Positions 35,065-50,161 of a stretch of 64,000 nucleotides of DNA are shown one piece after another; position 1 is the stretch's first letter, and each line of letters opens with the position of its first letter. The notes under the pieces are model-generated. The model was not told the origin of the DNA. It saw only the letters and a program-made list of their open reading frames with translations, and searched no databases. A program made the translations under genes and the position numbers. This DNA is from Pinus tabuliformis (taxonomy: Eukaryota > Streptophyta > Pinopsida > Pinales > Pinaceae), in contig CM062816.1 in assembly GCA_031772625.1 (NCBI GenBank), positions 629,354,992 to 629,418,991 on the forward strand. The letters are read 5' to 3'.

Positions 35065-35289
35065 GGTATCTGAAAATAAAGTAAAAAATTGTTATCATAG
35101 TTTCAAATTATTGATGAAAATATGAATTTATAAATACTATAACTACTCACATCATTATATGTGTAACAAAATGAACAAGAACAATAACAAGTGTAGAACT
35201 CACAATAATAGCTAATCAAGGTTAGAAAAAGGGCACCCCCAAATAATTTATTATGTTCTTTTAATCGTGAATATAGGAAAGCAAACATC

Positions 35290-36408
35290 TACTAGGTTTC
35301 CTTCTAGCACGAGCATAAGAACATTTCCAAAAGACATTACATTGTGAATAAATAAAAACAATTGTAGAAACTACAACATCATATGTACACAAAATTTATC
35401 TCTTCTAGTCATGTACATTCTTAGTTTGCTTTAGAAAAAATAAAAGCAAAACACAATGAAAGAACATTAACTATGGCGATCGTTAGATTTTCTTCTAGAT
35501 CTTCGTCTAGCACAAAGAAAAACACATAGCAACTTTGCAAGGTGAAAGAAATATAAAATGTGATATAATTACTTCTAACACGAACAAAAGCATATTGCCA
35601 ACAAGAATCTTAAAAAGCAAAAGAAATATTCGCATCCTAGATTTATTTATATTACAAACGCATGGATATTGTCAAAAAAAACATTGTAAGGTGAAATAAA
35701 TATAGCACGTGCTAGAATTATTTTTAGTACGAACACATTCATATTTCCAAGAAAAACATTGCAAAACAAAATAAATATAGCACAAGCTAGATTTCCTTCT
35801 ACCACAAACACAAACACATTGTCATTAAAAATATTGCAAGGCAAAGGAAATGTAACCCATGCTAGACTATATTCTATTGCATACAAGAAGATTGCCAACA
35901 ACAACATTGTATTGTAAAGCAAATCTAGTGGATGCTAAATTTCCTTCTAGCAAAAACATAAACACAATGTCAATAAAAACACTGTAATAATAATATTTCT
36001 TGGGACATTTGACCTTGCCTTTTAGAGACTATGAGGTTTTAGTCCATGCCTACATAGACTGTTGTTATAATATAAAAAATATTAAACCCCAAAATGATTA
36101 GAAGGCCCTTCATATGGAATATGTAGTCTAAGAATGGGATAGTGTACAAAGATTTCCTCCTATAAAAAACAAGAACATTGCAAATAACAACATTACAAGG
36201 TGAAAGAAATATAATGCATACTATATTTCCTTCTAATGGAAACATAATCACATAACAACATTGTAGGGTGAGAAAAATTTAGTCTGTGTTACATTTACTT
36301 ATAACACAAACATATAAAAATTTCCAATGGCAACATTACACGACAAAAAAAATATAGCACAAGCTAGATTTCCTTTTAGCCTAAACAGAAACATGTAAGC
36401 ATTCACAA
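35290..36408. repeat. Satellite, monomeric zone, copy 2
   Basis: Counterpart of 10905-12030, with a small (2-bp) indel near 36168 and a substitution near 36080. Confidence 0.8.
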
Positions 36409-39125
36409 CATTCCAACGTAAAATAAAATCTAACATGTGTTAGATTTCCTTTTAGCGCAAACTTGAGCACATAGAAACATTGTAGAGTGAGAAGTCTATC
36501 AAGTGCTAGATTTATGTCTACCACAAATACAAGCATGTTGCCAACAACAACATTCTAAAGTATAAGAATTCTAGATTGTGTTAAATTTTCTTCCAACACG
36601 AACACAAGCACATTTTAATTTGAAAGAAATTTAACACGTGTTATATTTCCTTTGAGCACAAACACAAGAACATAACAACATTGTAGGACTAAATAAGTTT
36701 AATGTGTGCTAGATTAACAACATTGCAATTTAAAATAAAATCTAACATGTATTAGATTTCCTTTTAGCGCAAACTCGAGCACATAGAAACATTGTAGAGT
36801 GAAAAATCTAGGAAGTGTTAGATTTATGTCTACCACAAATACAAGCACGTTGCCAACAACAACATTGTAGAGTATAAGAAATCTAGGTTGTGTTAAATTT
36901 TCTTTCAACAGAAACACAAGCACATTTAAGTTTGAAAGAAATCTAACACATGCTATATTTCCTTCTAACACAAACACAACATAACAACATTTTAGGATTA
37001 AATAAGTCTAATGTGTACTAGATTAACAACATTGCAATGTAAAAGAAAATCTAACATGTGTTAGATTTACTTTTAGTGCAAACTCAAGCACATAGAAACA
37101 TTGTAGAGTGAGAAATCTAGGAAGTGCTAGATTTATGTCTACCACAAATACAAGCACGTTGCCAATAACAACATTGTAGAGTATAAGAAATTTGGCTTGT
37201 GTTAAATTTTCCTCCCACACAAACACAAGCAAAATTAAATTCGAAAGAAATATAACACATGTTATATTTCCTTCTAGCACAAACACAAGAACATAACAAC
37301 ATTTTAGGACTAAATAAGTCTAATGTGTGCTAGATTAACAACATTGCAATGTAAAAGAAAATCTAACATGTGTTAGATTTCCTTTTAGCGCAAACTCAAG
37401 CACATAGAAACATTCAAGAGTGAGAAATCTAGCAACTGCTAGATTTATGTCTACCACCAATACAAGCACATTGCTAAAAACAACATTGTACAATATAAGA
37501 ATTCTAGATTGTGTTAATTTTCTTCCAACACAAACACAAGCACATTTAAATTTGAAAGAAATCTAACACATGCTATATTTCCTTCTAGCACAAACACAAG
37601 AATATAACAACATTGTAGTACTAAATAAGTCTAATGTGTGCTAGATTAACAACACTACAATGTAAAAGAAAATCTAACATGTGTTAGATTTCCTTTTAGC
37701 TCAAAGTCAAGCACATAGAAACATTGTAGATTGAGAATTCTAGCAAGTGCTAGATTTATGTCTACCACAAATATAACAACACTACAATGTAAAAGAAAAT
37801 CTAACATGTGTTAGATTTCCTTTTAGCTCAAAGTCAAGCACATAGAAACATTGTAGATTGAGAATTCTAGCAAGTGCTAGATTTATGTCTACCACAAATA
37901 CAACATATTGCCAACAACAACATTATAGAGTATAAGAAATCTAACTCGTATTAAATTTTCTTCCAACACAAAAACAAGCACATTTAAATTTGAAAGAAAT
38001 CTAACACATGCTATATTTCCTTCTAGCACAAACACAAAAACATAACAACATTTTAGGACTAAATAAGTCTAATTTGTGCTAGTTTAACAACATTGCAATG
38101 TAAAAGAAAATCTAACATGTGTTAGATTTCCTTTTAGCGCAAATTCAAGCACATAGAAACATTGTAGGTTGAGAAATCTAGGAAGTGCTAGATTTTTGTC
38201 TACCACAAATACAAGCACGTTGCCAACAACAACATTGTAGAGTATAAGAAATCTCGCTTGTGTTAAATTTTCTTCCAACACAAACCCAAGCAAATTTAAA
38301 TTTGAAAGAAATTTAACACATGTTATATTTCCTTCTAGCACAAACACAAGAACATAACAACATTTTAGGACTAAATAAGTCTAATGTGTGCTATATTAAC
38401 AACATTGTAATGTAAAAGAAAATCTAACATGTGTTAGATTTCCTTTTAGCACAAACTAGAGCACATAGAAACATTGTAGAGTGAGAAATCTAGCAAGTGC
38501 TAGATTTATGTCTACCACAAACACAAGCACGCTACCAACAACAACATTGTAGAGTATAAGAAATCTATCTTGTGTTAAATTTTCTTCCAACCCAAACACA
38601 AGCACATTTAAATTTAAAATAAATCTAACACATGCTATATTTTCTTCGAGCACAAACACAAGAACATAACAACATTGTAGTACTAAATAGGTCTAATGTG
38701 TGCTAGATTAACAACATTACAATATAAAATAAAATATAACATGTGCTAGATTTCCTTTTAGCACAAACTCCAGCACATAGAAACATTGTAGAGTGAGAAA
38801 TCTAACAAGTACTAGATTTATGTCTACCACAAATACATACACGTTGCCAACAACAACATTGTAGAGTATAAGAAATCTAGCTTGTGTTAAATTTTTTTTT
38901 CAACACAAACACAAGCATATTTAAATTTGAAATAAATCTAACACATGCTATATTTCCTTCTAGCACAAACACAAGAACATAACAACATTTTAGGACTAAA
39001 TAAGTCTAATGTGTTCTAGATTAAGAACATTGCAATGTAAAAGAAAATCTAACATGTGTTAAATTTCCTTTTAGCACAAACTGAAGCACATAGAAACATT
39101 GTAGAGTGAGAAATCTAACAAGTTG
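36409..39125. repeat. Satellite higher-order repeat (~312 bp), copy 2
   Basis: Counterpart of 12030-14746, including the perfect 121-bp internal duplication. I found essentially no differences across ~2.7 kb of tandem array. That is striking for a satellite and supports the two copies being the same locus. Confidence 0.93.
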
Positions 39126-40446
39126 TGATGGATTTCTCACACAAAACAATCTCATACTCACCTCCATATCCCTCCACATGCTCCTCCCCGTCTAGGAGAT
39201 GCATATACATGTTTATAAACCACATCAAGTAAATTGTCTCTCTCATTCATGTGAAATCCTGGGTCTTTGTAATATTTCCCAAACCATGCAAATAGAACAA
39301 ACTCTTAAGATGGATCTAAAGGAAAAGCTTGTACCTTGAGAAATTTGGTCCCTTTGTAGGCTATCTAAATCTAGAGTTAAGATGAATCTAAAATGGTTTA
39401 ATTATTAATAATTATAATTCTTACTTTATTTTATTTTATATTATTTTATGTAATTTAACTAAATTAACAAGTTTAAATAACATTACATAACCTTAGAACA
39501 TCTCATTCACTTTGGGCTAAAATCTCCCATGTAATCATTCATGTTGGACTAAAGTCTCTCCATGCAATTATTTAAATCTGTAGATATTTGTTTTTATCTT
39601 AATCAATAATATGTAATATAAAGTAAAAAACATAAACTTGGAAAAGCCCATAAATATTATAAATATCAAGTGAATTACAATGAAATTTGAACCATTTAAA
39701 ATTATAATTTTATATTTTTATTTTGGAAAAATTTCAAACCATAAAATTGATAATAATAAAAATTTTATTAAATATATGGTTATTTTATTTAATTTTATAA
39801 ATATTATATACAATAATACATGAAAAATGTAATATAATTTCAAAAATTGTAATTTATAATTTTAAAATTACTAATAAAAAATATTAACATGCCAAATTCT
39901 TTATTATTATTAAAATTTGTCAATATTTATTTTCATTTTAATGGATAATATTTAATATATAATGGAAAGTATAAATTTGGAAAGGGCTACCCATATTATA
40001 AATATTAAGTGCATTATAATGTAATTTGAACCATTTAAATTTATGATTTTATATTTTTAATTTAAAAATAAAATTTAAAACATATAATTAATTAAATTTA
40101 TGATTTTACATTTCTAATTAAAAAAATTTCAAAACATAGAATTGAAAACATATTGAAAAGAGGGTCCTCTGCATGGAGCTGGTAGAAATGTTCACTACAA
40201 ATGAGATAAGGTGTCATTGAAATCACATTATACACTTGTCTGATTCATCACTGTAATGAGCCAAGGTATACGAATTTTAGGGATACCCAAAGAGCAGCCA
40301 GTAGCTAAAATTCTTTATGCCAACACTATGAAACTAGAGGGAATGGATTCAATGGAGATCAAGACCTTGCTTTGTGCTTTGCTAAGTGGAAGAGGTCCCT
40401 ATAAATTAAAATTTTCTTGGAGATAGGGACAAGCAACTAATAAAAA

Positions 40447-40755
40447 GTGAAAGCACTAACAATGTATCAAGGAGTCAAGTTCCTCAAGGGCATTGTGCAA
40501 AAGGATGTAGTTATTGTTGAGGACTCCAACATAATCACAAGATTTAATTTACGGGAAATACCATTGTACTATGAGGAGCATACAAGAGTATGCTTATGTA
40601 TTACTACTATATTCAATGCTAACCTTAAAATTCATGAATGGTATATGTTGAACCAGTGTTATGATTTATTATCTATGTTGTTTATAATCAAAGTAATAAT
40701 GAGAACCAACACCTTGCAAAAAAAGAACAATTATCATGAAGTATATGGAAAGTGA
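40447..40755 (+). other. 102-codon open frame, unrecognised, copy 2
   Basis: Identical to the frame at 16060-16368. Probably not a gene. Confidence 0.15.
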
Positions 40756-43476
40756 ACCAAATGGTAGCATACCCTCCTAGTGGAATTATGTCTTTCATAG
40801 TTGAATATTACCTTGTTATTGAGTCACAAGTGTAATCACTCAATCAAATGTTGTAAACATACCATTGTCATTTTGGAACTAGATTGGTAAGCCTAATAAT
40901 AAATGTTATGTTAATTTATAAATAAGATTAAATACTTGTTGAGTAGCAATGACATGGTACACTAATTAGAACCAGTGTAGATCCATATTAATTCTGAATT
41001 TATTAAATGCTAAGAGGGATCAAATTTTTTGGCATGCAAACATTTCTTCAGGTTTTGCACTAAAGGTTTTCACTTCAAAAAATTTGACCCCTCTCAATAA
41101 TTGATAAATGATTTAGGCTAATATATTAAATGATTTAAATAGCTGATATTCACATTGTATTAATATAAAAAGTTATTAAATCATTTATAATTCAACTTTA
41201 TATTTCTTTTAATTCAAAATATATTTGAGAAATTATACTTGTTAAATAATTGATAATTAAATATATCATTTATATTAAATTTTAAATCTATTTTTTTTAG
41301 ATTTAATGATAATTTTGTCTCACTTATATTAATTTCATTATTTTTATTAAATATTAAAATTTTATTATTTTTAAAAAAGTTTACTAAAATCACTATTGAT
41401 ATTTCAAAATTTTAAAGATATTAACATTTATACACAATTCAATTAAAAGGCTCAAACTTACATAACTTAGAAGGCTCTCTTATATATAATTTATTTAGTT
41501 AAAAAGCATTTAATTTAAACAATTTGTTAAACTGTCTATCATTAATACCAATCTAGATCCATTTTAACTCTTTATCTACTAAAAAGGGATTTAAATCCCA
41601 TGGACAATACCATGGGTTCTCATAAACTCAGAGCTCAAAAACTAACTTGACCAAGTCAAATTTACCATAACTACCCAATAAAAATTAATTAAAAAAATAA
41701 TAACTTTTTATTTTAATATAGGGTTATTTTTATTTTTATTTCAAATTTACCTTAACTACCCAACTAAAATTGATAAAATAAATAATAACTTATAATTTTT
41801 ATTCTAATAATGTTATTTTTATTTTATTTTAAGTAACCAAAATTATAATATAATATATCAAACATTTCACCCAAAAATAATAATAAAAAATGTAATTAAA
41901 TTAATTACATTTTACACCATTAATATTATTAAACATTTATCAACATGAACATTAAAGACCAGCACCAACTTTGAAAGAATTTCTTCGCTATCACGAGCCA
42001 ACTCTAAATAAAGCCACTCCAGATTTAGTGACATATGTAAAGGTGTGTCAGATTTAGTGACATATGTACAGGTGTGTCATAGCTTTTATTACTCTGCCAT
42101 ATAGTGCATACATCTCGCTCAATGTTGGGAATTGATATGTAATTTGCAACCACCTTGTCTCTTTCATGATAAGCTCCAGTGCAAATATTGTCATAATAGT
42201 ACAATTCAAGCAGAGAAAAATATTAAAAGACTCGTTGTAGTAAACAAATAGAAAAAAAAAAATCCAAGTTATTTTTATTTTAATTAGATTTCGAAACTAT
42301 TTTAAAATTTGACGAAAAAAATGTTAAATAATTGACATCGTTTTTATCAATCAAATTCAAAAATATTCTATATGCAAAAAATATACAATCACATTAAATT
42401 CAACTAGTGTAAATACTTTGCAAGAGAAGTTTCGTTATATGTTTAAACACTTATATTGGACTTTGACGGAAGAAACAAGAACATAAGGAGTCAAGACACA
42501 TTCTATGGTGGATGTGCAATAACCATCAAAGTTGGCATCCTTTTCATTGTGCAATTTGTTTATCGAAAATCTAAGTAAGATGTTGTAGAGCTTGATATCC
42601 ACTGTTTAGGCATTGAACCATACCGCTTTCTATTTGATTTCTATTGTTGATTTTTTTAATAAACAGTTAGTTAATACAACATTAACTGCTAGAACAAAAA
42701 TAAGGAGTGGTGAGATTTTTTTTATCAAATGAGTGAAAAAAGTACCTAGCCTCTTTCTTGTTATTATACCTGCCCACTGCTAGGTATGCTAGGTATATAG
42801 CAATCGATAAATTGCTGAAAGCTTATTATTTTCTTTAGATTTTTTCCATATGGCTTGATTTAAGCCAATGTTTTCTAGAAATTTTTATTTTAAATTATTT
42901 TAATTTTATTTTAAATTTTTTTTATTGGACAAGCAGTCAACTCAACTGATATTTGGAAAAAGCAGTCACACTTCAAATCAACGGTTAAAAGTGTGTCACC
43001 TGATCCAACAGAGCAGAGCAAAACTTCAAAGCAGTTAAAAGTGTTGACGATTGTTGATCCATACCCTTAAAAACTGATATCCATTGCCATGCATTGATAA
43101 CATAATAGATAAACTTCAAGGAACTAAAAAATTTGGTAAGATTAATTCAAATTCACTTGTAAATAACGTGATTAGGGAAATTAGTTGTACAACAAATAAC
43201 CAGTAATATAAAAGGAGATCTGCCTCATTGTATGCAATGGCCCCATTTGATATAAAGATCATATTTTACATCTCCCATGCATTGTGTATTTGGTCTTTCA
43301 TATTGACAAACAATACCAAGAAGAAAGAGAATAACAAAAGATCATCCTTAGTCGGTTAAAAACAAATATTGGTATGTTAACAAAAATGATGACCCATCGA
43401 ATGACAAAGAAAGAGGAATGCTCAGTAAATTTCAAGAAAGAAGGAAATTCTCATCAAGAGGATACTAAGGTTAAAC

Positions 43477-44217
43477 AGCCTGAAACCTTCTGAATTTGAG
43501 GACTTCCTCGTTATCTTCCACCATGCTTTAAGGTGAGACAGCTATATGCAATCTTTGAAGCAGCAAAGGAGACCCTCGATAGTATCATGGCAGACATTCA
43601 AAATGCTGTTGAAGGATCAGTTCTACGATATTGGATATCAAGAAGATCCATTTAATTGTGATATTTTCACAAACAAAAGAAAAATTGTTCAGGACTACAC
43701 CACTGAATATAAGAAACCAACAAGCTTGCTAAATCTCAAAGTAGAAGTTCCTCAAACGTTGATAAAAAATTGAGGAGAACTACATGGCTACATCAGAAAG
43801 GAATTTACCCCATTTGAAGTAAAGAACCTTAATGATGCTGGTAAGAAGGCTCTATTTATTGAGTACAAGAACAGAAAACCAGCAGTGGGGAAATGGAAAA
43901 CCAAGGAAAGGTACCTAACATCAAAAATCTCCTAAGCAAACGAACAGAAATAGGACTTTCACCACTGCTCAGTGACTCAAAAGACAACACCAGGAATCAC
44001 TGCAATCATTGCAGTGTTGATTTATGGGCACACTGAGAAATAATGCTGGAAATTACATCTGAAATTATATCCTACAATTTGGAAGAAAACATCTACGAGA
44101 ATGTTGAGTGACAAAACTGGAAAGTTTCCAAAAGAGAAGAATATAGCTTATATGAGTGCAGACCACCAACTAAAGAGGACACATTATTTAATCCATTGTC
44201 ACATATTTAAAGGCATA
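43477..44217 (+). pseudogene. Ty3-type gag relic, copy 2
   Basis: Same gag core (43546-43773), stop and broken CCHC knuckle as 19090-19830, with no difference seen in the coding remnants. Confidence 0.8.
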
Positions 44218-45919
44218 TGTCCATGTGCGTGCAATTTTGACTTGTCTAGCAGTGTATAACTCATGAGGTACTCACCGATGAAGCTTGATATGCATTATCC
44301 AAAACAAGCAGCAAACTTCACTTTTCCAGCAAACAATTAGTAAAATTTTCATTTTCCAATCTTCTTAGGCAAAGGATCGATTCAGCAACCCCCAAAACCC
44401 TCAGCACACTCTGTTTAAAAAAATAGCAATTAGTTTTGGGCTGGGACTATAATCCCTCATCAAATTTTCGACCGCAAGTCCACTGGAGGGGCATCAGATA
44501 AAAAGGTGTGTTTTGCTTAATTTTTGTGAAATGCGCTCAACAATCAGGTTCCAACCCACAAGTGCTCACAAAGATGACTTAATAATGGCAAGTTTAAGTT
44601 GTCAGCAGAGTCAGACTCGTGACCTAGTTAACTAAGGTCAGCAGCAGAGCCCAGCTGGGTTTCACCCAGGAGAACCCTGAAAACTCTGTTTTTTTCAACA
44701 GAGCTGGTTGGTAACATAGCAATAAAGAAGATTAAGAGCTCAAGCCCAACCCTATGTTCTTATTAAGATCTACGACCTCGTTCTAATCAAAAAAATGGGA
44801 GCTAATGTTAAAAAGAGAAGCCCAGCCCATGTTCTCCTTAAGGCCTGCGACCCCACTCAACTCAAAAAATGGGGAGATTCCGTATAAAAAAAAGGCCCAC
44901 GACTATGTTCTTAAGGCCTGGGGCTGCCCACCTCTCTTCCTCGCAAATAGTTGGCCTCCATCTAGACCTTCTCATGTTTAGACGCCCTCCATCTAGACTT
45001 CTAATCTTTAGAGCCTTTTGGGTTCCACCTGTGTCTAACCAAAGGAGGGTGCAACGAAGTAATTTTGGTACTCAGAAATCTCAAGCAGAGAACCGCTTAT
45101 CCAATTGGCTAGTGAATGTCATTTGCCAAAAAGTACCCTTGGGTTCAATGTGATTGGACTGAGCAACTGATTATATAATATGGGCCCCATTGTCTATGGC
45201 ACAGATGGGATTGTAGGTCGTGGAAGAGGAAGAGGCCGTGATTTTCGATTAGATGAACAAATGCATGGAGTGCCTGCGGTAGCCTGATTGTCTGATACAG
45301 TTAGCCTTAGAACATATGGATGCCTGCTCTTGGAAGCTTAGAATTTTAACGAGTATATGAATTTTGTGTATTCTCACATCTTTGACGAATGAATCGATTT
45401 GATTGAGTTAAGCATAAGAGTAGTCAATTCATGCTAGTATTTTCCAATTTCTTTCCCAACAATCTAAGTTTAAATTGATCATGCGGATTCCCCCTGGGAT
45501 AGGCAGTCTCCTTGGTCGGGCAAGGCCATCAAGGTGACAGTGAGTGGCTTGCCTATTATGCGTCTAGGCTGTCCCATTGAGGTTAGGACTTTTCCTCCTA
45601 GGTGATAATTTGAGTGGTAACAGTGAGTTTGGGTGATATTTATGAGTTAAACTTTAAAGAATAAGTCGGGATTGATTCAGATTCAGCTGATTAGACTCTG
45701 TTTCCTCTTAAAACATAGTCAAACTCGCGACTCCACTTGGACTGGGAAGAGTCTGATAACACTGCCAAGAAGCTTCGTATGGCATATGGCATAAATTGCA
45801 GAGCAGTAAAAGCATTAGTGGACTGAAAAGAAAATGTCATACAGATCAACTTGGTTAATAATTTACTCAGTCCATCTATATTTAAGAAGCACATCTATAA
45901 TAATTGAAAAGCCACTGAC

Positions 45920-46357
45920 CTTGAAGAAGAGGGGATGGTTGAGGTTCTGTTCCTACATCTGTTTGAGGACTGCAAGCCAATCTACTCTTTTGGGCTTCAT
46001 TATTCTGACCCACTTCATGATTAATTCAGATGGATCATCCTCTTCTGATAAACAAATTATATGTTTCATCAAGGCCTTGCTCCTTCCAGACAACTTTGGA
46101 GGCAGAGCTTCTATGAGCCTTTTTTGCGCCTTATCCAATCCATTGTCGTCTACATCAGCCCACCTCAATCCCTTGCCCTTTACTTGCTGGTTGTCTTTAT
46201 CTCCCCCAACATCAGAATCTGATTCGTCCTCTGCATTTTCAACCTCAACTTCATAATACTTTTCTTCATCGGTTGTCGCTGTTGCTGTCGTTAATGGGTG
46301 TCCGGGGCAACAAGGTCGGAGTGCAGAGAATCGAGAATGTAATATTCTGGGAGGCAC
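45920..46357 (-). pseudogene. Broken PPR-type exon, copy 2
   Basis: Identical to 21533-21970, including the in-frame TAG after LAVLKQM and the intact donor after PLFFK. Sharing the stop in both contigs argues against a random base-calling error. Confidence 0.55.
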
Positions 46358-47354
46358 GGAAATTGCAAAGCACGTGGAGCATAAACTGCAATGTACAGAA
46401 CCCTAGAATTGCATTGCATACATAAATCCTAAGATAAGTCAGCTGGCATCAAAATCAGAAAAAGCATAGCACTTGGAGTGCATTAAATTTTGATGTGTGG
46501 AACCTTAAATTTGCATTTGTGCACAACATAAATCCTATTCAGCATGGGAAACCTTTCAGGGAAACATCCTATTACATATAACAGAAAGCGCAGCACCTGT
46601 AGTAAATTCCAGGGAAGAATAAAGATGACCCTTGCAATTATGTTCAGCTTCAATTACACAGGCACACACAAAAATACAAAATAGTTCCATTTTAACCCTC
46701 AGTAGATTCAAAGTAGCTTTGTGAATTTGAATGATGAACCTTGGGGTCCACAAAAGAAGTGAGTTAAATTTTGGAAGGAAAATAATGCTAGAAACAAGAT
46801 GTACCTGATCATGATTTCTATTCTGTTATGATACCATTGTCAGGCCAGTGCTATAAATTAAATTTAGATGATATGATTGCAGGGTTAAATTTTTCTGTTC
46901 TCCTTACCATAATACCCCTTATTTTTTGGCCAAGTCAGGGACTGATTTCCCCAATCTGCTGCTAAAATCTATTCATATCAGAACTGCACTTCTGGGTATA
47001 TGGCTGAGAATTCTCTTATTTTTCCTGGGAGCCCAACTTGGGCCAGCAATACACCGATCTTCATTCTCTGAAGCATTGATCTATCTCATTGGTATAATTT
47101 CCTTTGCCTATCTTCAATATCATAAGCAAGGAAGAGCATATGCATGGGCAGATTGATCTGGCAGTCAGTGATATTGTTGACATCCACTGTCTATACTATT
47201 AGCATTTAAAAATCAAAACTATCTTCTACACTTGGGGTTTCAGTTGAAGCAGGGTTTCAAATCATAACCCTGCAAAAAGTTTTGAATAACAGTAAGATCT
47301 TCATCAAGTTTGAGCTTTATCTAGCAGCAGGGCTGCTCCATTTCAGTAGTATGA

Positions 47355-47609
47355 ATGACTTGTTTCAAGTATGGTAGTAAGGATGACCAGGAGGAACAAT
47401 CTGTACAGAATGGAGCTGAAGAGACACAAGAATTCAAAGTTGGAGAAAATATACAACTTGTGAAAGTAGACACAGTGGCCAGCAACCAGGAACCTTCTAA
47501 CATGGATACTCCATTGAAGGTGCCTATGCTTACAGAAGGCCTTGATATGTCTTCTTGCTTGAATTCTTTTTTTGGTAACTGGTTGGTTGATTGTTCAGTG
47601 AAGGGCTGA
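47355..47609 (+). other. Possible exon of unknown protein, copy 2
   Basis: Identical to 22968-23222. Confidence 0.25.
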
Positions 47610-47714
47610 ACTTGTTGGTTGATTTACTTCTGAAAGATGGCTGACTGTAATGGTGCAACATTCATTGTGAGTTTATCCATTGTACAGTACTAAGTGGGGG
47701 CTGTAATTTTGCAG

Positions 47715-48082
47715 AATTTGCAATGGAGCAGCAGGGGATGTCTGCTGATGTGATTCGAAAGGCCTTTTTAGCAACAGAAGAGGGGTTTTTGTCCATTGTT
47801 ACAAAGGCATGGCCTACAAATCCACAGCTTGCAGCAGTTGGGTCTTGCTGTTTAGTAGGGGTGGTTTGTGGTGGGGTGCTTTATGTTGCCAATCTGGGAG
47901 ATTCCCGTGCTGTTTTGGGAAAATTGGTCAAGTCTACAGGAGAAATAGCTGCCATGCAGTTGTCAATGGAGCATAATGCAGGTATTGAGGCTGTGAGGCA
48001 AGAGCTACAATCTTTGCATCCAGATGACTCACAGATTGTAGTTCTAAAGCATGGGGTTTGGCGTGTGAAGGGTATCATTCAG
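47715..48082 (+). pseudogene. Isolated PP2C exon, copy 2
   Basis: Identical to 23328-23695, with the same acceptor and donor. Exons 1 and 3 are not found here either. Confidence 0.75.
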
Positions 48083-48103
48083 GTACATTTAATCTCTGCT
48101 TAA

Positions 48104-50161
48104 TTTACTGTGTTAATACTGGGCAATTTTACGTCTTTACAGTGAGACCACAGCTCAGCTGACATGGCACTAAAGTTGGTACCAACTTATTATCAGATGC
48201 ATCTCATGGAAAGTGAGTAATTGGAAAATAAATATGGTACATATGACCATAACCATGTACACAGGATAGTCCTTCCCATTAATATATACACTACTAAATA
48301 AATAAAAGATGAACACTTCTATTTGAATCTGGAAAAATGACTTCTAAATCAAAGTTTTATTGCATCAGATCATTGCTATAGCTAAGAAACAAAATGACAA
48401 ATTCTTTTATTTGTCAGATCACCACACAATGCATGGACAATGGGCTATTTATATGTTTCAACCAAACTAACGGTATAAGCCATCAAACCTTCCAAGATAA
48501 AATACGAGTTCATCAGCAAAATTTTGCATCCTGGATTTAGAAGGTAAGTTCGTAACTCAAGTCCAGATATTTCTCGTAGCTCAGAGAAGGATATTTTCTC
48601 AATTCAACACAAACAGAGACAGATATAATTGTTATTACATAAATAAACAACAAACGTCAAGAACTCCCTCTGGAATCAACTTTACATTAGAAAATACCCA
48701 CCCAAAAAAATAGTTTTACATTGTAAAACTGCAAAGTAAACTACACCTAAAGCTCAATGGAAAAATCTCGAATTGAATTTTTGTATATAAAATTTTATGC
48801 TGAACCATCTCAAATTGAATTTTAGCATATACTATTTTATATTGAACCAGGCTTTTTTTTAATCCTTGAGAGAAAACTAACCAATAAATCAATGTTAAAT
48901 TAATTTATTAAGGATAAAAAACTTGAAATGCATACCTCTCAACAAATAATACACAATTTATTAAGGATCAAAAACTTGAGATTCCTACCTCTCAACAACT
49001 AATAACACAATATATCCTGCCGGGCTAACATTGATCTATGCTAGTTTATTTACAATTGTTATTTAAATATACACCTTGATTGTTATTCAAATATACAGCC
49101 CTGTTTAACAGGATCTATGTTAGTTTATTATTATTTAAATATGAAGTAAAATAACTAATTCATCCCTGATATGGCTCTGTAATTCATCTTATTAAAATAC
49201 CATCACATCATCCCCAGACTGGCTTAGAGTAGTTTATTGTTATTCAAATATGACAAGTAAAATAAATAATTAATCCCTGCCAAGATATGGTTCTATTCTT
49301 CATTTTATTAAAATACCATCACATTATCACCAGACAGGCCTAGATTACCTCCTTTCTCTACGTGCAATAGCAAAATAAGATCTGGGCCTAGAGCACCTCC
49401 CTTATCTATATGCAATAACAAATTTAATAAGGAATAATACATCTTGATTAAGACAATACAGGTTCCAATTACTTTTAAAAGAAGCAGCATAAAGAAACTA
49501 CAATGGAGATAGTAAATGAATTATTGTCCATAATCTTCTCTTAATAGAAGAAGCATGCCAAAAGCCCTATCTAATATGTAATTTATGGAAATCTTTCAGC
49601 TGCTCTCTGCTTATGAGAGCATAACTACAGAGTTTGGTACAGTGAATACATATTATAGCATCCAGACCACTAACCATGCAATTTCAAAACAATATATTTA
49701 AATTTTATCAGAGCAGCGGTTACAATACCTGGATTTCACACAAATAAAAGGTCCTTTATATTTCACAAAGAACAACATTTTTTGCAGAATTGGATGCAAT
49801 TGCCGTGTCCAACAACAACATGCACAGGGCATGGAAACCCTGAAGACCTGTTTGGGACCATCAGAAAAAACTGAATAATTTCCACATCTGAAACAAACCC
49901 AAGCACATGACATTTCTAATTTACAAGCACAAATCCCCTTTAAATGCTGCAATTATCTCAAAAATAATTCAGGACTTCATATTGCAACTACCACCCACCA
50001 GTTATTATAGAAAATACTTTTCCCAAAGTAATAAAGCATTAGCCGACTTACCAGAACCAACCAATGCACATAATTTTTTTGTTTTAAAGGGGGGGCTTCT
50101 TACCAGTAAGTTCGCATAAACCCTAAGCCCAAAAACCCCAGTGATTAACCACCGTGCAGCT
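48104..50161. other. Non-coding stretch with clustered tandem duplications, copy 2
   Basis: Counterpart of 23717-25773 with the same three groups of local duplications. It carries one extra G in a G run near 50093. Confidence 0.6.
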